Assembly: GCA_910577445.1 (NCBI GenBank)
Contig: CAJTMZ010000103.1
Location: forward strand, 1 to 14,507
Direction: 5' to 3'
Length of the DNA: 14,507 bases
DNA from: an uncultured Lachnospiraceae bacterium
GTDB taxonomy: Bacteria; Bacillota; Clostridia; Lachnospirales; Lachnospiraceae
Made by a program: the position numbers and the translations under genes. The notes beneath the pieces were generated by a model. The model was given only the letters and a program-made list of their open reading frames with translations, made no database searches and had not been told where the DNA came from. This document shows positions 5,778-12,662 of this stretch, piece by piece; the first letter of the stretch is position 1; the number at the start of each line of letters is the position of its first letter.

Positions 5778-6679
5778 AAGCGCTTGTTATCATTTTAACG
5801 GTTGTCTGTGTGGGAGAATTTTTATACCTTCTTCATATCCGAAAACAACTGGCCGGCTGGCTGGAATTTTTAAAAAGCCTGCCCAAAGCGCCCATGCGCA
5901 ATTCATTTGTAAAGGGAAACCGTCTCCTTGCGGAAATTAATTTTGAGTTGAACGCTATTCTGGCAAAGAGCCGCGGGCAATTCGTGAAACTGCAGCAGGC
6001 GGAAAACGCCAATCATCAACTGCTGACGGATTTGTCACACGATGTAAGAACTCCCCTTGCCTCCCTGACAGGGTATCTGGAATCACTGGATTCCCAATGC
6101 GCGAAAAATCAGGAGGAATATATCCATGTGGCTTACAGAAAGGCGCTGGACTTAAAGGAACTTACGGATATGCTTTTTGAGTGGTTCAAACTGGCATCCG
6201 ACGAACAGCGGTATATGATGGAGACTTATGACATCAATGAATTGACCAGAGAAGTCATTATCGAGCATGTCCCTCTGCTGGAAAAAAAGCAGATTTCTGT
6301 TTCTGCGGATATTCCCGAGGACGAATGGTTTGTAAGCCTTGATAAAATGGCGTACGCAAGGATTATCGGCAATCTTTTCAGCAACGCCATAAAACACGGA
6401 AAATGCTCCCTCATCGAAATCGTTGTAAAAAGACAGGAAGATGGCGTATCGGTTTTTGTCTCCAATAACGGATTTGCCATTCCGGAAAAGGAGCTCCCCT
6501 TTCTGTTTGAGCGCTTATATAAATGCGATTTTTCCCGCTCCGAAAGCGGAAACGGACTGGGACTGGCGATTGTCAGGGAACTGGTAACCGCAATGTCCGG
6601 AGATATCACCATAAAAAGCATTCCGGGCGGAAAAACCACCTTTTGCATCTTGCTGCCCCTCATTGTAAGAAAAAAGTAA
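5774..6679 (+). CDS. Membrane sensor histidine kinase with minimal sensor region
   Basis: A 301-residue kinase. One membrane helix spans about residues 2-20, with no room for an external sensor domain. H89 in the LSHDVRTPLASL H-box is the phosphorylated histidine. The ATP-binding domain has the N-box GNLFSNAIKHG (N200 and N204), FLFERLYK as F-box (243-250) and GNGLGLAIV as G2 box (259-267). The ATG overlaps the regulator stop (ATGA). Kinases this short often sense through a partner protein, so the transporter encoded downstream may take part in sensing, as in Bce-type modules; here that is inference, because the permease is a small ABC-2 type and not a BceB type. Confidence 0.93.
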   Translation: MKALVIILTVVCVGEFLYLLHIRKQLAGWLEFLKSLPKAPMRNSFVKGNRLLAEINFELNAILAKSRGQFVKLQQAENANHQLLTDLSHDVRTPLASLTGYLESLDSQCAKNQEEYIHVAYRKALDLKELTDMLFEWFKLASDEQRYMMETYDINELTREVIIEHVPLLEKKQISVSADIPEDEWFVSLDKMAYARIIGNLFSNAIKHGKCSLIEIVVKRQEDGVSVFVSNNGFAIPEKELPFLFERLYKCDFSRSESGNGLGLAIVRELVTAMSGDITIKSIPGGKTTFCILLPLIVRKK

Positions 6680-6741
6680 GATTTGGTAAAGGGGAGTGTC
6701 AGGACTTCCTGATAGAATAAGAGACAGGAGGTGTTCATCAG

Positions 6742-7665
6742 ATGAATAAATATGTTATAGAAACAGAAAACCTGACAAAAGACTATCATGGCCTGATTGC
6801 GGTAGACAAACTTAGCCTTCATGTCCCAAAAGGGAAAATCTACGCTCTTTTAGGAAGAAACGGTGCCGGAAAAACCACCACTATGAAGATGCTGCTGAAT
6901 CTTGTCCGTCCCTCGGGAGGCAGTATTTATCTTTTCGGTGAAAATCATTCCGTTTTTGAAAAAAAGAGCAGCCACCGCATTGGCTCTATTATTGAGACCC
7001 CTGCTTTTTATGAAAATCTGACGGCTGGGGAAAACCTGGAAATCCTGGCCCGGCTGCGGGGCAGACACCGGAAAGACACCGTAGAACATGCCCTTTCGGT
7101 TGTAAATCTGGATAAGGAAAACAGGAAGCTTTTCCGTGAATATTCCCTTGGAATGAAGCAGCGTCTGGGACTGGCCGCCGCCGTCATGCATGAACCGGAG
7201 CTGCTAATTCTGGACGAGCCCATGAACAGCCTCGACCCTGTGGGGATACACGAAACCAGAAAATATTTATTGCAGTTATGCCGGGAAAAAGGCACCACCA
7301 TCTTTATTTCCAGCCACGTTCTGAACGAAATCGAACAGCTTGCAGACGTGATAGGCGTAATAAATAAGGGAAAGCTTCTGGAAGAAACAGATTTCGAGGA
7401 GCTAAACAGGCGCAGACGCAGGTTCGCGGAATTTGAAGTCTCTGACATAAACAAAGCGGCCCTTGTTCTGGAACGCGCCTTTCAGATTTCGGATTATGCC
7501 ATTTCAGGAAATAACCAGCTGCGTTTGTATGAAAAAATCGACTTAAGAGCGGACATCAACAGCGCGTTTGTAAAAGAAGGGATTACGGTTGCATCTGTCA
7601 ATGTGGATTCGGGAAAACTGGAAGATTATTTTACCGAGCTGGTGGGAGGTGAAGGAATTGGCTGA
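6742..7665 (+). CDS. ABC transporter ATP-binding protein, BcrA/lantibiotic-immunity type
   Basis: A 307-residue ATPase. It has Walker A GRNGAGKTT (38-46), signature YSLGMKQRLGLA (134-145), Walker B LLILDEP (154-160) followed by the D-loop SLDP, and the switch histidine H192 in ISSHVL. The Q-loop reads IIETPAFYENLT with E85 instead of glutamine, as in BcrA and related lantibiotic-immunity ATPases. The C-terminal ~85 residues after the switch form the regulatory extension seen in that family. AGGAGGTG (6726-6733) precedes the ATG. It pairs with the ABC-2 permease whose start lies inside its last codons. Likely role: export or removal of a membrane-active peptide, or bacitracin-like resistance; the substrate cannot be read from the sequence. 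Confidence 0.93.
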   Translation: MNKYVIETENLTKDYHGLIAVDKLSLHVPKGKIYALLGRNGAGKTTTMKMLLNLVRPSGGSIYLFGENHSVFEKKSSHRIGSIIETPAFYENLTAGENLEILARLRGRHRKDTVEHALSVVNLDKENRKLFREYSLGMKQRLGLAAAVMHEPELLILDEPMNSLDPVGIHETRKYLLQLCREKGTTIFISSHVLNEIEQLADVIGVINKGKLLEETDFEELNRRRRRFAEFEVSDINKAALVLERAFQISDYAISGNNQLRLYEKIDLRADINSAFVKEGITVASVNVDSGKLEDYFTELVGGEGIG

Positions 7666-8407
7666 TATTGTATATTGTGAATGGCTGAAATTAAAACGTT
7701 CAAAAATTTTACTGATTGGATTTACAGGCTCGTTTATCGTACCCTTTCTGGTTACCGTAAACGATATCAGGATTAGCTTTTCCAACCCGGACGCGCCCTT
7801 AAGCCTTGGCGGGATATATGAAGATACCATTATGTTTATAATGCTGCTGTTCGGTCCCCTTATCATGGCGGTTGTGGCCACCTACCTGATAAGCCGGGAA
7901 TACACGGAAAAAACGCTGAAAACTGTTTTTGCCGTCTCCGTAAACCGCAGCCTGTTTCTGACGGGCAAGTTTATCATACTTTTTATTCTTGTGCTGCTGT
8001 TCATGTTTCTTTCATGGTTGGACATTATTGTGATTACAATGGTATGCAGCCTGTTTCTGGATGTGGTGAAAATCACCGCCTTATCCGCAGTATTCACGTT
8101 AGTGCAAATGCTCAAAGGCGGTATTCTTCTGTATGCGACGCTTACGCCTTTTGTGTATCTTGCCCTGCGCGCAAAAGGTTCCATTGCTCCTTTTATCGTC
8201 ATAGCCGCAGTCAGTCTGCTGAATGTGGTATTATCCGGTTCCCCGGTAGCCGGAATTTATCCGTGGACTGCCTCATACCTGCTGCTCACCGGCAATCTTT
8301 CGCAGTCAGGAGTATCTTCCGCGCCCGGAGGACTCATTATTTTGCTCGTATACGCATCCGGCATATGCGCCAGTATAATAAGATTTCAAAAGGAAGACAT
8401 CACCTGA
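7658..8407 (+). CDS. ABC-2 type permease, partner of the BcrA-like ATPase
   Basis: A 249-residue integral membrane protein with six predicted helices (about residues 18-36, 55-77, 98-125, 135-160, 172-190 and 222-242) and the N-terminal pattern ADIVYCEWLKLKRSK, typical of BcrB-like ABC-2 permeases. REYTEKTLKTVF (81-92) is the conserved cytoplasmic coupling segment of the family. The start is taken as TTG at 7658: GGGAGGTG (7643-7650) lies 7 bases upstream, the protein then begins exactly where relatives do, and the gene overlaps the ATPase end by 8 bp. An upstream ATG at 7589 in the same frame would add 23 residues inside the ATPase gene. Only one permease is present, so a homodimer is likely. 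Confidence 0.87.
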   Translation: MADIVYCEWLKLKRSKILLIGFTGSFIVPFLVTVNDIRISFSNPDAPLSLGGIYEDTIMFIMLLFGPLIMAVVATYLISREYTEKTLKTVFAVSVNRSLFLTGKFIILFILVLLFMFLSWLDIIVITMVCSLFLDVVKITALSAVFTLVQMLKGGILLYATLTPFVYLALRAKGSIAPFIVIAAVSLLNVVLSGSPVAGIYPWTASYLLLTGNLSQSGVSSAPGGLIILLVYASGICASIIRFQKEDIT

Positions 8408-8430
8408 AAAAGAAACTGCCTGCTTCAATA

Positions 8431-8458
8431 CACGGAAATCAATTTTCAGATTTCGGTG
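8431..8458. repeat. Imperfect inverted repeat after the ABC permease gene
   Basis: CACGGAAATC (8431-8440) pairs with GATTTCGGTG (8449-8458) at 9 of 10 positions around an 8-base loop. No T-run follows on either strand, so it is at best a weak terminator or an mRNA 3'-end stabiliser for the transporter operon. Confidence 0.4.
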
Positions 8459-8530
8459 AAATGAATACTGCCAAAGAGGCTGTCAATCCGGAAATAATTG
8501 TGCTATTGTATTAGAGTATTTTCAATCCAA

Positions 8531-8563
8531 AGAGTTTGTGTCTGCGCGGCATTCACAAACTCT
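8531..8563. repeat. Perfect 10-bp inverted repeat upstream of the nitroreductase gene
   Basis: AGAGTTTGTG (8531-8540) and CACAAACTCT (8554-8563) are perfect inverted copies with a 13-base spacer, 37 bp before the nitroreductase ATG. Half-site centres are 23 bp apart. No T-run follows on the plus strand. It could be an operator, an RNA hairpin, or the 3'-end structure of the upstream operon. I see no convincing sigma-A promoter for the nitroreductase in this 193-bp gap. Confidence 0.6.
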
Positions 8564-8600
8564 GTCATGCGCTCAAAAACAGCGCGGAAATGAGGGAAAA

Positions 8601-9194
8601 ATGATTTCTGCAATTTACGACAGACGAAGCATAAGAAAATTCTCAGACGCACCCATACCAAAAGAAGATATGATAGAGATTATACAAAGCGGAATCAAAG
8701 CCCCTTCCTCCAAGAACAGGCAGCCATGGAAATACATTGTGGTCCAGGGCCGGGAAAAAGAAGAAATGCTGGAAGTTTTTCGCCGCGGGATTTCAAGAGA
8801 AGAAAACGAACGGGCATTGCTTCCGCAAAGCAGACAGCATATCGCCGCTGCAAAATATACGGTCGATATCATGGAGGACGCGCCTGTCATAGTGTTTGTC
8901 GTTAATTCGTTGGGAAAAAGTATTCTGTCTGAATTGACACCGGAAGAACGTATTTATGAAATCTGCAATATCCAATCTATAAGCGCTTCCATACAAAATA
9001 TGCTTCTTTCCGCAACTGAAAAGGGGATAGGCAGTCTGTGGATATGTGATATTTATTTTGCGTATTCAGAACTGTGCGAATGGCTGAACAGCGAAGGCCA
9101 GCTTGTGGCGGCTATCGCTTTTGGCTACCCGGACGAATCTCCCAGGGAAAGACCAAGAAAAAGCCTTAATGATGTGGTTGTATGGAGGGGTTGA
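8601..9194 (+). CDS. Nitroreductase-family FMN oxidoreductase
   Basis: A 197-residue flavoprotein of the nitroreductase superfamily, which uses NAD(P)H to reduce nitro compounds, quinones or other acceptors in the cytoplasm. The FMN-phosphate site is DRRSIRKFSDAPI (7-19), followed by APSSKNRQPWKYIVV (34-48), and the GIGSLWI segment late in the chain is the usual second flavin contact. Length fits the short class. The physiological substrate cannot be read. The ATG at 8601 has GAGGG about 5 bases upstream; a longer start at 8538 has no ribosome binding site and would read through the inverted repeat. It is separate from the ABC operon by 193 bp and converges on the sugar-transport operon. Confidence 0.9.
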   Translation: MISAIYDRRSIRKFSDAPIPKEDMIEIIQSGIKAPSSKNRQPWKYIVVQGREKEEMLEVFRRGISREENERALLPQSRQHIAAAKYTVDIMEDAPVIVFVVNSLGKSILSELTPEERIYEICNIQSISASIQNMLLSATEKGIGSLWICDIYFAYSELCEWLNSEGQLVAAIAFGYPDESPRERPRKSLNDVVVWRG

Positions 9195-9212
9195 TTATTT
9201 TAGTTAATACAG

Positions 9213-9237
9213 GGCAGCCCCCGGAAGAGGGGCTGCC
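9213..9237. terminator. Strong GC hairpin between convergent nitroreductase and sugar-transport genes
   Basis: GGCAGCCCC (9213-9221) pairs perfectly with GGGGCTGCC (9229-9237) around a 7-base loop. Neither strand has a proper T-run next to it, so its terminator strength is uncertain. Its position between convergent genes supports a two-way role. Confidence 0.65.
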
Positions 9238-9275
9238 GGCAAGGCAATGTCATTCTGTCATTTTCATTTCCACCG

Positions 9276-10112
9276 CTACCCCTTTACGGCCCCCGCCGTG
9301 AGCCCCTTTATAATGTGCTTCTGCATACACAGATAAAAAATCACTATCGGGAAGATAGATACGACGGAAAGCGTCATAAACCTTGGCCAGTCCACACTGA
9401 ACTGCCCTTTGGCCCGGAACACCTCAAGGACAACGGTTCCTTTCATCCGGGAGTTCAGGAAAATATTCGGTGCGATGAAATCGTTCCATATCCACATGGT
9501 ATTAAAAATAACAGAGGTTGCCGTGATAGGCTTCATAAGCGGAAATACAATGCTGAAAAATACACGCCCTATACTGCATCCGTCCACAATCGCCGCTTCC
9601 GTCAGTTCCTTTGGAATCGTCCGCATATACCCTACCGCCAGAAACACTGTCAGCGCGGAACCGTTACAGTAAAACAAAATCATGCCATAAATCGTATCTA
9701 TCAAATGCAGCGCCTGCATTACCTCAAACAAAGACAGCAGAATCGCCTGAAAGGGTACCAGAAAGCCAATCATCAGATATACCATAAATGCGTTATTCAG
9801 CTTATTGGCATTAAACACAATGGGGTAAGCCGCCATCTCTCCGATAATCACAATCAACAGAACGGAACATACCGTAATAAGGAAAGTATTTCCAAATGCC
9901 CTGTAAATCTGCCCCTGAGAAAAAATATCCCTGTAATTATCTAAAAATGGCTGCGTCGGAAACGCCACCGGATTAAAGCTCATTTCCTGCATGGTTTTAA
10001 AGGTATTGATAACCAGATAGTAAAAGGGGTACAGGAATATGATACAGACCGGAACCAAAAAAAAGTCCGATAAAAAGAACTTTTTCTCTTGCTGTTCTTT
10101 CTTCTTTTTCAT
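9276..10112 (-). CDS. Carbohydrate ABC transporter permease, MalG-like
   Basis: A 278-residue inner-membrane permease of the CUT1 class with six predicted helices (about 13-35, 76-98, 108-130, 141-162, 196-215 and 246-264). The cytoplasmic EAA loop reads TEAAIVDGCSIGRVFFSIVF (171-190), the contact for the ATPase. The C-terminus QKHIIKGLTAGAVKG is the classic MalG-type ending. The start overlaps the stop of the MalF-like gene (ATGA, 10109-10112), with GGGAGGAGG 7 bases upstream. It forms the membrane channel with the upstream permease and receives sugar from the lipoprotein. Probably the last gene of the operon. The sugar cannot be identified from the sequence. Confidence 0.95.
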   Translation of the reverse strand: MKKKKEQQEKKFFLSDFFLVPVCIIFLYPFYYLVINTFKTMQEMSFNPVAFPTQPFLDNYRDIFSQGQIYRAFGNTFLITVCSVLLIVIIGEMAAYPIVFNANKLNNAFMVYLMIGFLVPFQAILLSLFEVMQALHLIDTIYGMILFYCNGSALTVFLAVGYMRTIPKELTEAAIVDGCSIGRVFFSIVFPLMKPITATSVIFNTMWIWNDFIAPNIFLNSRMKGTVVLEVFRAKGQFSVDWPRFMTLSVVSIFPIVIFYLCMQKHIIKGLTAGAVKG

Positions 10113-10999
10113 GCAATATCCTCCTCCCTTTTTCTCATAGTCATAAACTGTACACAGGAAATCACCATAACCAGAATGATGAATATCGTTGCCAGAGCCG
10201 TAGACGCGCCATACTGTTTTTCAGAGATTCCCCTCTGGATAATCACCTGCGTCACCGTGTAATTTGAGAACCCTGGGCCACCCTTTGTCAGCGCATAAGG
10301 AAGGTCGTATACCTTTAAGCCGTTTGTCAAAAGCAACAGCGTGTTTACCGTAAATCCCGGAGCCAGCATGGGAATGGTAATCTGGGTAAACTGTTTCCAT
10401 CTGCCCGCTCCGTCAATGCTTGCCGCTTCATAATATTCCGACGAAATCGCCTGCAGATAAGCCAGATAAACCGTAGCATGCCATCCAGTAGAGGTCCATA
10501 CCGCCACGGCAATTATGCACAGCCTTGCCCCCCAGCTTGTTGAAGTCCAGCCCACCGGAGACAGCCCGAAAAATCCCAGAAGCGAATTTGCTGCCCCCGT
10601 AGGCAGCGGCGATAAAATATATCCCCAGATATAACCGAGAAGAAGCGCGCTGACGATAGACGGAAAGAAAAAAACAGCTCTCTCCGCCGATTTTAATCTC
10701 GTCTTTTTATCCAGAAAGATAGCCAGCGGAATCGAAAGGCAGTTAATGAGAATCATCGTACAGAAAGTATAAAACAGCGTGTTGAACAATGCCTGCCGCA
10801 TCACTTCATCCTGAAAAACACCGATAAAGTTCTTTAAGCCGACAAAACGGTATTCATGGCTGATACCGTTAAAATCCGTAACGCTATACATAATCGTTTT
10901 TATCAATGGTATAACTGTAAACGTTGTAAAGGCAATCAGTGCCGGCAAAAAAAATATTTCATACTGGATTTGCTTAAGCAGTTTTTTCTTTTTTTTCAT
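10109..10999 (-). CDS. Carbohydrate ABC transporter permease, MalF-like (UgpA/LacF type)
   Basis: A 296-residue CUT1 permease with six predicted helices (first at about 17-39, last at about 268-288) and a cytoplasmic EAA loop EAASIDGAGRWKQFTQITIP (191-210). LTKGGPGFSNYT near residue 238 is a conserved periplasmic-side segment of this class. The ATG at 10999 is chosen because GGGAG lies 7 bases upstream; ATGs 6 and 75 bp further upstream are in frame but badly placed. The gene lies 101 bp behind the binding-protein gene, with a hairpin between, and overlaps the MalG-like gene by 4 bp. Confidence 0.95.
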   Translation of the reverse strand: MKKKKKLLKQIQYEIFFLPALIAFTTFTVIPLIKTIMYSVTDFNGISHEYRFVGLKNFIGVFQDEVMRQALFNTLFYTFCTMILINCLSIPLAIFLDKKTRLKSAERAVFFFPSIVSALLLGYIWGYILSPLPTGAANSLLGFFGLSPVGWTSTSWGARLCIIAVAVWTSTGWHATVYLAYLQAISSEYYEAASIDGAGRWKQFTQITIPMLAPGFTVNTLLLLTNGLKVYDLPYALTKGGPGFSNYTVTQVIIQRGISEKQYGASTALATIFIILVMVISCVQFMTMRKREEDIA

Positions 11000-11036
11000 A
11001 TCCATTCTCCCTTTGTCCTGCGTCAGACGCAAAACA

Positions 11037-11064
11037 GGCAGGGGGAAACATCCCGAATCCTGCC
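11037..11064. repeat. Intercistronic hairpin between binding-protein and permease genes
   Basis: GGCAGG (11037-11042) pairs with CCTGCC (11059-11064) and next to it GGGA (11043-11046) pairs with TCCC (11051-11054), with a 4-base bulge (GAAT). A weaker stem-loop (GTCC/GGAC with flanking TAC/GTA) lies at about 11076-11098. Such structures between a binding-protein gene and permease genes often protect the upstream mRNA or reduce readthrough, giving more binding protein than permease. Function here is inferred. Confidence 0.5.
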
Positions 11065-11100
11065 CGTCCCGCATACTGTCCGCACAAATGGACGTACTGT

Positions 11101-12471
11101 TTATTCTGCTGATACCTCTGCCAGCTTATCATCCATTCTGGCTGCCGCTTCCTCAGGGGTAATCGTTCCTACCATACAGTCCTGAAGAGACTGGATATAA
11201 GTAAGTCTAAGGGACTCCGTATAGGAAAGCCAGTCCGCCATCGGGATATAATACTTGCCTTCTTTTACATTTGCCACAGCTTCTTTAATTTCCTCCGGGA
11301 AGTCAGGCGTAAATCCATCCGCAATAGTAAATCCGCCATACCCCTTATACTGCGCCTCCAGTCCTTCGGGAGATGCCGCAAATTCCAGGAACGCTTTGGC
11401 CAGTTCTTTATTCTGGCTCGCCGAATTAATACACAGACCAACATTAATAGCGCCGCAATAGTAGGTTTCCTTTGTGCCGGGAACGCCCATACACTTATAA
11501 TTCATATTGGGGTTAATGGTATTAATTGTATTTAAATTCCAGGAACCGCATAAAATCATGGCCACCTGCCCCGTGGCAAATGCAGAAACAATTTCGTCAC
11601 TGGTGGCTCCCACCATATCCGCCGTCAGGTAACCGTTATCAATCAGCCCTTCTTTCCACATAGTAATAGGCGTTGTCCATGTGTCTTTAAAAGTTGCCTT
11701 TCCGTCATAGATATCCTGCACAATGTTGGCATTTCCGGCTTTTACCTCAGAGCCGTAAAGAGGCGCCGTAAAGTTTACCGCAGCGTCCTGGCAGTTATCC
11801 ATAATCGGCTGGATGCCCGCGTCTTTTAACTTCTGACATACTGCAAGAAGTTCATCCCATGTTTTGGGTTCTTCCGTAATTCCCACCTGGTCAAAAATAT
11901 CCTTATTGTAGAAAATACCGCCTACCCAGCAGTCCACTGCCAGCGAATATGCTTTTCCGTCTGCCCCGTAAGTGGTCTTAACCGAATCGGGAATAATTCC
12001 GTTTGCCATATAAGGCTCCGCGGAAAGGTCTTCCACATAATTACCTTTAATCAAATCCTCCCTGTTTTCCAACGCCATATAGAAAATATCCGGGCCTGCT
12101 CCGGAGTAAAGCAGCGTGGACAGTTTCTCCACATAATCGGCAACCGGAGGAGAATACTGGAAATCAACCGTTACATTAGGATATTTTGCCTTGAAAGCTT
12201 CAAGAACCGGAGCCGCCTTTGTCTCGTCATACCATGAAAGAATGGAAAGCGTCCCTGAAAGTTCCTCTCCGCTTTCAGTATCTGATGATGCCGCTTCAGC
12301 CGGCTCAGCCTCAGAAGAATCGTCTGCCTCGGGTTTTGCCGAATCTTCTGCCGGCTCTTTGCTTTGCTCCTGACCGCCGCCTGAAGAAGTATCTTTACCG
12401 CCTCCGCAGCCCGTCAGAATACTTCCAAGCATAGCTGCCGCCAAAATCAGTGAAATAACTTTTCTTTTCAT
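11101..12471 (-). CDS. Extracellular sugar-binding lipoprotein (solute-binding protein family 1)
   Basis: A 456-residue lipoprotein that captures a carbohydrate outside the membrane and hands it to the two permeases. The signal peptide has a KRK start, a hydrophobic core and the lipobox LTGC with C22 as the lipidated residue. Residues 23-72 are a flexible linker rich in Ser, Glu, Ala and Gly. The binding fold starts at LSGTLSILSWYDE, and VEKLSTLLYSGAGPDIFYM (about 120-138) is the usual family-1 segment. GGAGG lies 7 bases before the ATG. It is the first gene of the operon, behind a good promoter, and diverges from the YesM-type kinase. The ligand cannot be predicted; the pairing with a YesMN-type kinase suits plant or host oligosaccharides. 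Confidence 0.95.
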   Translation of the reverse strand: MKRKVISLILAAAMLGSILTGCGGGKDTSSGGGQEQSKEPAEDSAKPEADDSSEAEPAEAASSDTESGEELSGTLSILSWYDETKAAPVLEAFKAKYPNVTVDFQYSPPVADYVEKLSTLLYSGAGPDIFYMALENREDLIKGNYVEDLSAEPYMANGIIPDSVKTTYGADGKAYSLAVDCWVGGIFYNKDIFDQVGITEEPKTWDELLAVCQKLKDAGIQPIMDNCQDAAVNFTAPLYGSEVKAGNANIVQDIYDGKATFKDTWTTPITMWKEGLIDNGYLTADMVGATSDEIVSAFATGQVAMILCGSWNLNTINTINPNMNYKCMGVPGTKETYYCGAINVGLCINSASQNKELAKAFLEFAASPEGLEAQYKGYGGFTIADGFTPDFPEEIKEAVANVKEGKYYIPMADWLSYTESLRLTYIQSLQDCMVGTITPEEAAARMDDKLAEVSAE

Positions 12472-12528
12472 TTTTTTCCTCCTTTTTTAACCCTGGGAAT
12501 ATTTTTCCCGATTTAATAACCTGACATA

Positions 12529-12556
12529 ATCATATAAAAATAAATATCTCTGTAAA
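12529..12556 (-). promoter_or_regulatory. Probable sigma-A promoter of the sugar-transport operon
   Basis: On the minus strand TTTACA (12551-12556, 5/6) and TATGAT (12529-12534, 5/6) have a 16-bp spacer. The leader of about 50 nt contains a small GGGAA/TTCCC hairpin (12495-12509) before the ribosome binding site. Confidence 0.65.
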
Positions 12557-12608
12557 ATACAATTTGTTGCAAAATTCTTGTAATATCTTGCCATTCCACG
12601 GAAATTCG

Positions 12609-12637
12609 TTGAATACGACTATCTGTTTTGTTAAAAT
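12609..12637 (+). promoter_or_regulatory. Probable sigma-A promoter of the YesM-type kinase gene
   Basis: TTGAAT (12609-12614, 4/6) and TAAAAT (12632-12637, 5/6) have a 17-bp spacer. The leader is only about 20 nt and carries AAAGGA (12648-12653). Confidence 0.65.
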
Positions 12638-12662
12638 TCTACAAAAGAAAGGACTTTAAACA

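Noticed and set aside
6698..6711. A hairpin TCAGGACTTCCTGA between the kinase and ATPase genes as a terminator
   Set aside because: The stem is only 5 bp and has no T-run; the genes very likely share one transcript.
6226..6822. A 198-codon open frame on the minus strand
   Set aside because: It is antisense to the histidine kinase and crosses into the ABC ATPase gene; no domain likeness.
9315..9944. A 209-codon open frame on the plus strand
   Set aside because: It is antisense to the MalG-like permease, is rich in His, Arg and Asn without any domain pattern, and has no start signal.
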